Assembly (NCBI GenBank): GCA_024233515.1
Contig: JACKPO010000001.1
Coordinates: forward strand, 303,600-367,599
DNA from: Chlamydiales bacterium
GTDB lineage: Bacteria; Chlamydiota; Chlamydiia; Chlamydiales; Simkaniaceae
Length of the DNA: 64,000 bases
Direction: 5' to 3'
Part shown: positions 1 to 7,391 of the stretch, in pieces
Position numbering within the stretch: the stretch's first letter is position 1
Layout: each line of letters begins with the position of its first letter
Notes under the pieces: model-generated
What the model was told of the DNA's origin: nothing
Seen by the model: the letters and a program-made list of their open reading frames with translations, nothing else
Database searches by the model: none
Program-made: the position numbers and the translations under genes

Positions 1-870
1 AGCTTATCTAAATCGTTAGCGAAGTCACTAAGATATACATTCTCTGAAGAAATTTCACCAGAATTTATCGAGGGAATGAATGCTGCAGAAATGGGAAAAC
101 CCCTAGACGATAAATGGGGTAACTTTGAGTTTCTTGAAATACTGAGAGAGCAAGGGTTTTCATCAAAAACTAGACGGGAAGCACAAACCAAATCCCATAA
201 CTTTTTTCAGCAAGCAAAAACGCTCCCCCACGTAGAAACCCTGATACCTAACAGGCTATGCATTTCAACCCTAAAACAAACAGACTCTCCCAAAGTCATT
301 TCTCCTACTTCAAAAACTATTAAAATCCACTACCATGTTAAAGATGCAAAGGGGAAAATCATTAACGGTACTTTTACAGATACACAACCACTTGAAGCTA
401 ACCTAGCCGAACTCATTCCAGGATTAGCACATGGCCTATCAGGAATGAAAGAAGGAGAAGTTCGAGAAATCTATATTCACCCAGATCTTGCCTACGGGAC
501 CTATTCAGAGTTTGCCAACGGGAAGCCCTTTACCGTCCACATAAAGCTCGTTGAAATCAACGGCAATACTCACAAACCACTTCCTCCTCTTCGCCCAGTA
601 GATACCGAACATCTTTCACCAAATATCGACTCTTGCAATTCATTCACAACACTACAAAAAAAATACAGCTTCTATTGTGGATACAAAACATGGTTACATT
701 ATAAAAAGGCATCACCCCACCTAAATCTAAACACTATTATTAAAGAGCTCTTACAAACACAATCAATTCCTCAAACAGAGCAAGAAAAAGAAGATCTTGC
801 GATGCTCAACTGGCTTATTTACCATGACAAACTTGATACACATTATTCGAAGGCCGAAAATAAGTCTTAA
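1..870 (+). CDS. Mip-like FKBP-type peptidyl-prolyl isomerase, 5' end outside window
   Basis: The reading frame is open from base 1. An ATG at 76 exists, but the codons before it read like the N-terminal dimerisation helix of Mip/FkpA proteins (SPEFIEGMNAAEMGKPLDD), so the true start lies upstream and the gene is partial. The FKBP fold runs from about base 315 to 570, with the characteristic ELIPGLAHGLSGMKEGEVRE segment and HPDLAYG. Family members catalyse prolyl cis-trans isomerisation, usually in the periplasm or on the cell surface, and Mip is an infectivity factor in intracellular bacteria. About 90 residues follow the FKBP core, where Mip proteins normally end; this tail is helical and Gln/Lys-rich and I do not recognise it. 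No signal peptide can be checked because the start is missing. The gene has no close co-directional partner. Family assignment is secure; the role of the tail is unknown. Confidence 0.85.
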   Translation, partial: SLSKSLAKSLRYTFSEEISPEFIEGMNAAEMGKPLDDKWGNFEFLEILREQGFSSKTRREAQTKSHNFFQQAKTLPHVETLIPNRLCISTLKQTDSPKVISPTSKTIKIHYHVKDAKGKIINGTFTDTQPLEANLAELIPGLAHGLSGMKEGEVREIYIHPDLAYGTYSEFANGKPFTVHIKLVEINGNTHKPLPPLRPVDTEHLSPNIDSCNSFTTLQKKYSFYCGYKTWLHYKKASPHLNLNTIIKELLQTQSIPQTEQEKEDLAMLNWLIYHDKLDTHYSKAENKS

Positions 871-1037
871 AAAGTCAACGACTCCCAAACCTCACTGGCT
901 ATATTTTCTTCTAATGCTCTGCGGTTGGTCTTTTATATTACACCGATCATGTGATATTTGCTTTAGCTATGCATCCTATGAGGTATATTCTTTTCATTAG
1001 GGATATTGAACATTTGTTTAATTCGGATTGAATATGC

Positions 1038-1997
1038 CTAGATATTCTTCAACACCCAGATATAGGTATTGGGCATATGTGGAACCACCACTTCTTTAAG
1101 AAGAGCATAACCCGCCTTCTCAAAGATCTCCAGATTCTCACGGTGTGTGCGAGGCCGAATCCCTTGCAACCCGTGGACGTAGTCGAAACCAGGGAGAATG
1201 GTTGGGATTTCTTTGGACATTGTCACAATATCGAAAATAATCAGGCTTCTCATGCGAGGAAAATGCTCTGTCAGCGATCTTAGAAAGGAAAGACTTTCTT
1301 CCTCATCAAAATCATGAAGAACCATTCCAATAAAGCCGATTTCGACATCTTCCCAAATCCCCTTAAGCTTTGTGATATCTGCTTCAATTACCTCTACTTC
1401 TGGATGCCCTTTAGTAAATGCTTTACTTTTCTTTACAACTTTTTGATCTTTTTCAAATCCTAGTCCACTCGTCTGAGCAGCAGCACAGAGATTGACTAAC
1501 TTTTCAGCTGTCCCGCATCCTAAATCACAAATTGTCCCTTTGGGATGCATCTCTTTCACAATTTCGATAAGAATAGGGTCAACAAAACGATGTCCAAAAT
1601 TAATCGAAGAGACCGCAACACTCTGATAATCTATTTCAGAATCATCCCATTGCTTAGGATGGTTCAGTAAAACTTCTTGTTTGGCCAGCAGCTTGCGATA
1701 CCCAACAAATGTGATCAGAAACGTTCCAATGTTTTCCCCTAGATACCGACCAAAGTCTGTAAGTAAAAAAGTCTCATCTTCCCACTTTAAAATACCTGCA
1801 TCAACTAATGTAACAAGTGCCGAGCGAAGCAGCGGGGGATTGGGTGCTTTATCGATCTCCTCTTCCCCATAAGAACCTTTTTCTAACAGACTGGAAAGAA
1901 TACCTGCTTGCTCTAGAAGACATAGACTATGGCAAGCAAACCCAACTGTCAAAAACTTCCAGTATTTTTGTTCCTCAGAATTCTTTATTTTCTCCAT
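1038..1997 (-). CDS. SAM-dependent methyltransferase with winged-helix N-terminus (O-methyltransferase type)
   Basis: Class I methyltransferase of 319 residues. The SAM-binding glycine loop ICDLGCGTAEK is near residue 172, followed by an acidic residue (GLGFEKD) and VIEADI. The first ~90 residues resemble the winged-helix dimerisation domain of small-molecule O-methyltransferases (LLRSALVTLVDAGILKW, then FLLTDFGRYL). I chose the ATG at 1997 over an upstream in-frame start because GAGGAGGGGG lies just before it and it sits 11 bp after the stop of the preceding gene. That gene (2009-2968) is another methyltransferase of the same length, so the two form an operon, and an MFS transporter is divergent from them. 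Together they could modify and export a small molecule; that is inference. The substrate cannot be told from sequence. Confidence 0.8.
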   Translation of the reverse strand: MEKIKNSEEQKYWKFLTVGFACHSLCLLEQAGILSSLLEKGSYGEEEIDKAPNPPLLRSALVTLVDAGILKWEDETFLLTDFGRYLGENIGTFLITFVGYRKLLAKQEVLLNHPKQWDDSEIDYQSVAVSSINFGHRFVDPILIEIVKEMHPKGTICDLGCGTAEKLVNLCAAAQTSGLGFEKDQKVVKKSKAFTKGHPEVEVIEADITKLKGIWEDVEIGFIGMVLHDFDEEESLSFLRSLTEHFPRMRSLIIFDIVTMSKEIPTILPGFDYVHGLQGIRPRTHRENLEIFEKAGYALLKEVVVPHMPNTYIWVLKNI

Positions 1998-2008
1998 GAC
2001 CCCCTCCT

Positions 2009-2968
2009 CTATTTTGTTGCAATAACTGCTGGGAAAACACAATAACGATCAGGAATAATCTTAACTTTAGAAAACCCAGCCTGCAAAAAATCTTCTTTAA
2101 TTTCCTCAAGAGTTCTATAGTTCTGCCACTGAAGATCTAACACATCATCAATTACAATTTTATCCATCTCATAATGACCTTCAGGAATATTCTCTAGGAT
2201 CCAGTCACTCTCCTGTCCCCATCCAGGAGGATAAGTCAAAACTCCCGTGAATAATACTCCATCTTTCTTGAGCGATTTAGCAAATTGTCGATAAAGCTCT
2301 ATGACCCTCTCACGATCACTTTCGTAAACATTCAACCCAATGCTATTGATAAAGTCGACTGACTTATCAGCTTCAAATTTCCAAGCATCATCCTGGAAAA
2401 ATTGAACATTTTTTATCTCTTCTTTGAAAGCCAACTTGTGAGCAGCCTGAATTGACTCTAAATCTAAATCAACTCCAATCAATGAGTACTCAGATATTCC
2501 AGAAAAATCCAACTCCAGAAGATCTCTCATCACGCCACAAGGAAGAGATACTAACCGACAACCCTCTTTAAGGTGCTTCTGCGCTTCTTTTTGAGAAAGA
2601 AGGAATAACTCTCTTTGAGCCACAACAGATAAACACTCGAAAATGATAAAATATTCCAGACGATTCATTGTCAGCATTTTGCTTGCAACATCTTTTTGAA
2701 CCCAAGGAAAGGAAATCATATAGTCTGTCCAGATCCCGTTTGCTCCCCCTGTCATCAAAATGTGACGCCCCATAGGGAACCTTGTCATTTCTTCCAAGAT
2801 CTGTTCAAGTGCCTCAACAGTCACTCCAGGAACATCTCCCAGCTCCCTGAACTTTTTTTTATATGCCACACATGCAGTCTCTAACTTACTCCATTTCTGC
2901 GAATGCGTAATATTTAATTCATTCATAATCGACTTATTACGAGTGATTTTTGTGATCTTTTTCTTCAT
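2009..2968 (-). CDS. SAM-dependent methyltransferase, first gene of a pair
   Basis: Protein of 319 residues with a Rossmann methyltransferase core in its second half: the glycine motif is unusual (RLVSLPCGVMRDLL instead of GxGxG), followed by LIGVDLDLESIQAA, FFQDDAWKF and INSIGLNVYESD. The N-terminal third is helical and unassigned. The start at 2968 has GGGAGAA six bases upstream; an internal ATG (MNELN) is an alternative. It is followed after 11 bp by the second methyltransferase gene. The degenerate first motif (Pro-Cys-Gly) suggests either a specialised branch or weakened SAM binding. The divergent MFS gene starts 185 bp away, leaving room for a shared control region. Substrate unknown. 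Confidence 0.7.
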   Translation of the reverse strand: MKKKITKITRNKSIMNELNITHSQKWSKLETACVAYKKKFRELGDVPGVTVEALEQILEEMTRFPMGRHILMTGGANGIWTDYMISFPWVQKDVASKMLTMNRLEYFIIFECLSVVAQRELFLLSQKEAQKHLKEGCRLVSLPCGVMRDLLELDFSGISEYSLIGVDLDLESIQAAHKLAFKEEIKNVQFFQDDAWKFEADKSVDFINSIGLNVYESDRERVIELYRQFAKSLKKDGVLFTGVLTYPPGWGQESDWILENIPEGHYEMDKIVIDDVLDLQWQNYRTLEEIKEDFLQAGFSKVKIIPDRYCVFPAVIATK

Positions 2969-3153
2969 AATTCTCCCTTACTAACCCTGATTTTGCCCAC
3001 ATAGCTTAGTCTTAAAATAAGAAAGTGTCAATTATAATGTTTTTGGAAACATAACATCTTTAATTTTAATCACTATTCTATAATAATCAAAATTTAAATC
3101 ATATTTGCTTGACTTCCTCAAAAACCCATGCAAAATGCCTCAATAGAGACACT

Positions 3154-4365
3154 ATGAGTGAAACACATACAGCACCAGTTAATTTAAAAAACATTAAAAA
3201 GATTTTTTTTATTGTTTTGCTCGCAATTATTGCTGATCAAACAGTTGATAGTGTCATCTTGGAAATCATTGCTCCGATTAAGTTTTCCTTTGGAAATATT
3301 ACCCATGCCTACCTTCTCACTTCGATGCCATTTGCCCTGATCCTTGCAACTTGGTCAGACTTCCATTGTCGCCGAAAAACCATGATCTTTGCCCTTGCTT
3401 GTCTTTCAATTAGTGCTATTGTAATTTCTTGCTATCATAGCTTTAGCAGCAACTGGGTAATCTATACCGCCTTAGCCTTCAAGGGAATTGGAGGAAATGT
3501 CACACCCGTTGCTTTAGCTTCATTAGCAACAATTGTTCCATCAAGGAAGTTTACCCTTTATTTAGCAATTGCAATCTGCGCCTATTCTCTAGGTATTCTG
3601 GTATCAATTTATCTCCATTCCTTTGAACAACTTCCACAAACAGCCACCCTCCTAGCCATCCTCTGCACAGTCATCGTGATCCGTTCCTTCAGAGAGAAGG
3701 AATTTGATAATTTCAAATTTCAAAATAACACTGCTAGTTTCGGAAAGTTTTTCTCCTTTCTAAGGAAAGATCTCATCGCCATTGGTTTATTCAGTATTGG
3801 CGTCTCAGCAATGTTGGCTCTTTTTGGGTACCTAACGAGTGAAATCTCTTTCTACCAAATTCTACTCCGAGGAGAGGTTCTTGGGGTTAATTCGTTTTAC
3901 TCCAATCTTGCCTTGAAAATCGGGCTTAGCTACTACTTCGGAACGTTTATCCTTTACCTACTAAAAAGAAAAAATGTCTCTGATGCTCGATGCTTAAACG
4001 CAGGGATTACCATTGCTCTGATATCGATTCTTCTTACTGCCATTCTTTACTCATCCGGAATCAATAACACCTATGTTTTAGACGGAACCTTTGCGTTTTT
4101 CTCAATTGGCTTTGCTTTATTAACACCCAGTCTTTTTTCTATTCTATCTCAAATTCGTCGCAAAGATGAACAAGGAAAAATCTATGGATTTCTTGACACA
4201 TACGATACTCTGGCCGCATTCGTCAGCGTAAAATACATAGGAATGACAACCTCCGTTTCATTTACCTATGCGCTATGGCTCTCCTTCATTATCCTTCTTG
4301 TAAGCGCTTTATTCATTCTTGCGTTTATTCGTGACATAAAAGAACGAAAAATTAACATGAGTTAA
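3154..4365 (+). CDS. MFS transporter
   Basis: Integral membrane protein of 403 residues from the ATG at 3154; a TTG 45 bases upstream extends the frame but adds hydrophilic residues and has no better ribosome site. About twelve hydrophobic segments are visible. The loop after the second segment reads WSDFHCRRKTMIF, the MFS motif-A position (G-x-x-x-D-R-x-G-R-[KR]), in a divergent form. No substrate can be assigned; the family moves small solutes across the inner membrane by proton coupling or exchange. A perfect TATAAT at 3079-3084 may be the -10 of its promoter, but no good -35 accompanies it. The last ~25 bases are part of a segment duplicated about 1.7 kb downstream. It is one of five MFS genes in the window. 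Confidence 0.75.
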   Translation: MSETHTAPVNLKNIKKIFFIVLLAIIADQTVDSVILEIIAPIKFSFGNITHAYLLTSMPFALILATWSDFHCRRKTMIFALACLSISAIVISCYHSFSSNWVIYTALAFKGIGGNVTPVALASLATIVPSRKFTLYLAIAICAYSLGILVSIYLHSFEQLPQTATLLAILCTVIVIRSFREKEFDNFKFQNNTASFGKFFSFLRKDLIAIGLFSIGVSAMLALFGYLTSEISFYQILLRGEVLGVNSFYSNLALKIGLSYYFGTFILYLLKRKNVSDARCLNAGITIALISILLTAILYSSGINNTYVLDGTFAFFSIGFALLTPSLFSILSQIRRKDEQGKIYGFLDTYDTLAAFVSVKYIGMTTSVSFTYALWLSFIILLVSALFILAFIRDIKERKINMS

Positions 4366-4617
4366 TTTTTATTTACAATTACCATTAATTCATTCTCCGC
4401 TTAAAACTTTTGAAAAATTAAGTCTCTTTATCAAATGACAGTAAAATTAATAAATAATCTCTCACTTCCTATCCCGTATTCGGATGAGATCACCCGCTCC
4501 ATTTGGAGCTCTTCATTGAAGACTCATGAGCAACACCTGTTCTTCCAGCGAATGGTTCTGGGGAAACCCCTCAAGCATTACAGAGCCGCTCCTACACGGC
4601 CTTTGATGGGCAGACCG
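4339..4617 (+). repeat. Direct repeat, copy 1 (control region plus N-terminal coding segment)
   Basis: About 275 bp that align with 6048-6324 with scattered substitutions and a few indels. The match starts at the end of the MFS gene (GAAAAATTAACATGAGTTAA), continues through the AT-rich leader and covers roughly the first 60 codons of an unknown protein. It ends abruptly after TTTGATGGGCAGACC. The two copies lie in the same orientation 1.7 kb apart, with the lipoprotein and zinc-finger genes between them. Confidence 0.85.
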
Positions 4618-4620
4618 TAT
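4435..4620 (+). pseudogene. Truncated, frameshifted copy of the gene at 6144-7322
   Basis: The ATG and the next ~42 codons (MTVKLINNLSLPIPYSDEIT...) match the start of the intact gene at 6144. At about 4560 two extra G/C bases (GGGGAAACCCCTC against GGAAACCCTTC) shift the frame, and homology stops near 4620. The remaining 3' part is absent; the stop codon of the opposite-strand lipoprotein gene lies only about 12 bases beyond the break. The 84-codon frame that can be read here is therefore a relic. The leader in front of the ATG is preserved, so it may still be transcribed. Confidence 0.75.
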
Positions 4621-4631
4621 CGCCAACCTGA

Positions 4632-5615
4632 TCAAGGAGAGGTGGTTAGAATGCCCAGAGTAAGCTCTAGAAAATCTTGGTTCGAGTAAAACTCCATAAT
4701 TTCCTTTCTTTCATTTTCGTACTTTTGCCTGATAGGGTCCAGAGGAGAATAGCTCATAAAAACTGGAAGAGGAAAGTTTTTTGAGGAGAGAGGATATGGC
4801 TTCTTGAAAACCTGTTCCAGATCATCCGTCGAATTCTCGTAGATTTTTTGTAGAAGCGCTGTTGTATCAGGTTTTGGTTGGCTATTTTTCAAATGAAAAA
4901 TTTGGGCATCTTCTTTCCCATATCCGAGCAACAACCCTATTTCTTGATAGAGGTTTGTAGGATCTGCAGGAAACAGGCACTCCCATATAGAAGAACTTGG
5001 GTCACCAATCTTAAGAACTTCTTCCAGTGGGTTAAAATGGTCTCCTAGATGTTTTGCAAATAATTCACGATGATCACTAAGAAGACAAACAGTTTTTAGA
5101 ACATTTACAAAAAGAACATGATAGGCTTCTTTACAGCTTGGGGCGAGATCTTTCATCTCTTCTTCAGAATATTTAACCTTGATGAGGAGGTAGTTGGGAG
5201 AAATCTGATATTTGGAGCTGAACTTTTCCCATTTAGACATGAGAGTCATTCCGTCTAAGATGTAATCGCGGTCAGATAGAACAACGGCATTCTTTTTTAC
5301 CCTTGCTCCTAAGGAATTATAGAATTTTAGATCTTCTTCAGAGTCTTTGTTAAAATAGAATCTGACATCAGGATTGAGAGAAGTATCAAAAGATGGATGA
5401 ATTGAAGCGTCCTCTTCAAAGATATCAAAAATCGTTATCGGTTTACTTCCCAATAAGGTGTAGACTCCCCTTTCCCAAAACAAGAGATGCCTTAAAAACT
5501 TCTCTACCCCTTCTCTTTCGCTAGCAGACTCGAATACAAAAGACTCTCCCTCTTTTTTAGTACATGACACAAAAAGGAGAAAAAGAACAAAGAACGCAAG
5601 AAGACCTTTTTTCAT
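4632..5615 (-). CDS. Putative lipoprotein of unknown function
   Basis: Protein of 327 residues with a type II signal peptide: MKKGLL, a hydrophobic stretch, and a lipobox ending LFVSC, giving lipidation at Cys18. The rest is soluble with mixed helix and strand, rich in Asp/Glu/Lys/Phe, and matches no family I recognise. It lies 2 bp after the stop of the secreted zinc-finger gene at 5618-5962, so the two are almost certainly co-transcribed. Its 3' end abuts the breakpoint of the truncated repeat copy, so the C-terminus (LTTSP) could have been altered by that rearrangement. It probably sits in the periplasm or on the outer membrane. Confidence 0.7.
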   Translation of the reverse strand: MKKGLLAFFVLFLLFVSCTKKEGESFVFESASEREGVEKFLRHLLFWERGVYTLLGSKPITIFDIFEEDASIHPSFDTSLNPDVRFYFNKDSEEDLKFYNSLGARVKKNAVVLSDRDYILDGMTLMSKWEKFSSKYQISPNYLLIKVKYSEEEMKDLAPSCKEAYHVLFVNVLKTVCLLSDHRELFAKHLGDHFNPLEEVLKIGDPSSSIWECLFPADPTNLYQEIGLLLGYGKEDAQIFHLKNSQPKPDTTALLQKIYENSTDDLEQVFKKPYPLSSKNFPLPVFMSYSPLDPIRQKYENERKEIMEFYSNQDFLELTLGILTTSP

Positions 5616-5617
5616 CT

Positions 5618-5962
5618 CTATCCCGCGTTAGGTCTATAACCACATCCTGCACAAGTATTCCTAATTGGGCTATTTTGGTACTTGCACTTTGGACATTTCC
5701 ACGTAATACTCCAATCGCTTGTTGTACCGAACAAGTTCCCATCGCTATCTTGGAGAACCCCCCTAAGTTGTATTGATCGCCCGTGAAGGTTTAAAAATAT
5801 CCCATCTCTGGAAATTTCTAGATCTTCATATGTAAGGGGGTAAAGCCCATTCTCTGATTCGGCTTGAGAGTAATCCTGACTCACTTGATTTTCCGCAGAG
5901 TGCTCAACATTTTTAGCAAACAACGAGCCAACAAGCAACACTAGCAAAAGAACATTCTTCAT
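5618..5962 (-). CDS. Small exported protein with C-terminal RanBP2-type zinc finger
   Basis: Protein of 114 residues. Residues 1-16 form a clean signal peptide (MKNVLLLVLLVGSLFA). The middle (about 40-85) is a short strand-rich region with repeated Gly/Asp turns. The last 27 residues contain W88-x-C90-x2-C93-x3-N97-x6-C104-x2-C107, which matches exactly the RanBP2/NZF zinc-finger consensus W-x-C-x(2-4)-C-x3-N-x6-C-x2-C. In eukaryotes this fold binds ubiquitin, Ran-GDP or single-stranded RNA. Here the Thr-Phe pair used by ubiquitin-binding NZF fingers is replaced by Lys-Tyr (94-95). The start has AGGTGG upstream. The gene leads an operon with the lipoprotein. Whether it stays in the envelope or reaches the host is unknown. 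Confidence 0.75.
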   Translation of the reverse strand: MKNVLLLVLLVGSLFAKNVEHSAENQVSQDYSQAESENGLYPLTYEDLEISRDGIFLNLHGRSIQLRGVLQDSDGNLFGTTSDWSITWKCPKCKYQNSPIRNTCAGCGYRPNAG

Positions 5963-5973
5963 AAACCACCTGG

Positions 5974-6035
5974 CATTTTAGGTCCCTTTAAAAAAAGACT
6001 AAACAACAAGTCATTTTTCAACAACACCTAAAATG
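5974..6035. repeat. Perfect 10-bp inverted repeat pair upstream of the zinc-finger gene
   Basis: CATTTTAGGT at 5974-5983 and its exact complement ACCTAAAATG at 6026-6035 are separated by 42 bp. The interval holds a smaller dyad (GACT...AAGTC) and A/T tracts. The left arm is 12 bp from the ATG of the minus-strand gene and the right arm 13 bp from the start of the duplicated segment. It could be an operator pair, the foot of a stem in the leader RNA, or a remnant of a small mobile unit. Confidence 0.5.
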
Positions 6036-6047
6036 AATTCTAGGTTA

Positions 6048-6324
6048 AAGAAAGAAAAATTAACATGAGTTAATTTTTTATTTACAATTGCTTTTAATTC
6101 ACTCCCCGCTTAAAATTTTTAAAAAATTAAGCCTCTTCATCAAATGACAGTTAAATTAAAAAACACCCTCTCACCTCCTATCCCATACACGGATGAGATC
6201 ACCCGCTCCATTTGGCGCTCGTCATTGAAAACTCATGAGCATCACCAATTCTTCCAGCGAATGGTTCTGGAAACCCTTCAAGCATTACAGAGCCGCTCCT
6301 ATACTGCCTTTGATGGGCAGACCA
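6048..6324 (+). repeat. Direct repeat, copy 2 (leader and N-terminal coding segment of the intact gene)
   Basis: Counterpart of 4339-4617. It carries the same AATTAACATGAGTTAATTTT boundary and AT-rich leader, and the first ~60 codons of the gene at 6144. Substitutions are spread through leader and coding part, so the duplication is not recent. Confidence 0.85.
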
Positions 6325-7322
6325 CTTCGAACTGCTGCCATGGGCTATCGGTCCTTGTCAGGCGGCTCATCCTCACCCTGCTTCCAGAGATCGATCACCT
6401 CACATATCTTGTCAATGAAGCCTCCTCCCATGAGCTCATTGATCTCCTTCCAACCGCCCTCATTGACCTCACGAGCGTCTATGTCCTCGCCCTGATCATC
6501 GACCTCGACCCCAAGAGAGGGCGCCGCACCTCCCCCCAAAAACTCAAATCTAAGGGCTCAGTTGGAATCGGCTTTTGCCGTTTACTAGTGAAGAGACTGC
6601 AAAAGACAGTCTCTGTTTTTGTGGCAGAAAACTATCGCAATATAGGGGCGTTTCATGAAGGAATGCCTTGGATATCGAATACTAGATTGCAGGACTGGAG
6701 CAAATATCTGAAAGAGACTCATATTAGGACCGATAAACGGGGCGTCAAATATGCATCTGCTTTATTTTCAATGCAGGCTTGCCTTCACTATTTATCGACA
6801 ATAAATGCTACTATTGCTCTTGTGTGCGATCTTATTGAACCAAGTAATATGATCGTTATGGGACGCTATGTCCGTTTATTTAGAAGTAGCGAAAGCAACT
6901 TCATTCCAGTTGATTGTGAACTGAATTGCGAACTGGATGAGCCAATTTTTGTATTAGGAGGTTATTCCCTCAATGAAAATCTCACGATGAAGCAATTAGA
7001 GATAAGGTTGGAGCCATGGATCTATCAATTGCCTGCTTTAGTCTTGGCTTGCGATCTCCATTATCCAGAATTTCCCGAAGTTAGAGACGATCCAGAATTT
7101 GACTCTTCACGAATACAACCGTCAGAGAGTGCTATTCTTGAAATCTTCGAAAAGCTGAAAGGGATTCCTGGCTTTTCTGCAAGCGATCCTTCTATGTTTT
7201 GTCTTTCTCATATCTTCTTATCGAATAGGGAATCGTTAGTTCATGCATATAACAACCCCCGTTCTGGAAATATTCCAAATTGTTATCTCCCTTCTCCTTC
7301 AGTCATGGGAGCACAAACTTAA
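6144..7322 (+). CDS. Orphan protein, mosaic composition, N-terminus duplicated upstream
   Basis: Protein of 392 residues with no family I recognise, no signal peptide and no convincing membrane span. Residues 1-60 are shared with the broken copy at 4435. Residues ~60-135 are encoded by C-rich DNA with GC-ending codons and include a Leu/Ile/Asp-rich stretch (LTSVYVLALIIDLD). From about base 6550 the composition becomes AT-rich like the rest of the window. This change suggests a gene assembled from pieces of different origin. A few motifs are distinctive (FVLGGYSLNEN, ALVLACDLHYPEF) but not diagnostic. It stands alone, with a permease gene 69 bp downstream. A host-directed effector is possible but there is no direct evidence. 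Confidence 0.6.
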   Translation: MTVKLKNTLSPPIPYTDEITRSIWRSSLKTHEHHQFFQRMVLETLQALQSRSYTAFDGQTTSNCCHGLSVLVRRLILTLLPEIDHLTYLVNEASSHELIDLLPTALIDLTSVYVLALIIDLDPKRGRRTSPQKLKSKGSVGIGFCRLLVKRLQKTVSVFVAENYRNIGAFHEGMPWISNTRLQDWSKYLKETHIRTDKRGVKYASALFSMQACLHYLSTINATIALVCDLIEPSNMIVMGRYVRLFRSSESNFIPVDCELNCELDEPIFVLGGYSLNENLTMKQLEIRLEPWIYQLPALVLACDLHYPEFPEVRDDPEFDSSRIQPSESAILEIFEKLKGIPGFSASDPSMFCLSHIFLSNRESLVHAYNNPRSGNIPNCYLPSPSVMGAQT

Positions 7323-7391
7323 CGCTAGCCTGAAATCAACATTTTTTTTATCTGTAGAGTATTCTTACCTTAAGGTTTTGGGCAACTTAGA

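Noticed and set aside
880..950. Minus-strand open stretch reading RRALEENIASEVWESLTF then stop
   Set aside because: Coding-like, perhaps a fragment of a lost gene, but only about 22 codons with a stop just upstream; too short to support.
797..1000. 67-codon plus-strand frame after the FKBP gene
   Set aside because: Its first part is an out-of-frame reading of the FKBP end; no ribosome site and no recognisable protein.
3109..3153. TTG start and TTGACT promoter-like hexamer before the MFS gene
   Set aside because: The hexamer lacks a good -10 box, and the added residues are hydrophilic with no ribosome site; ATG at 3154 preferred.
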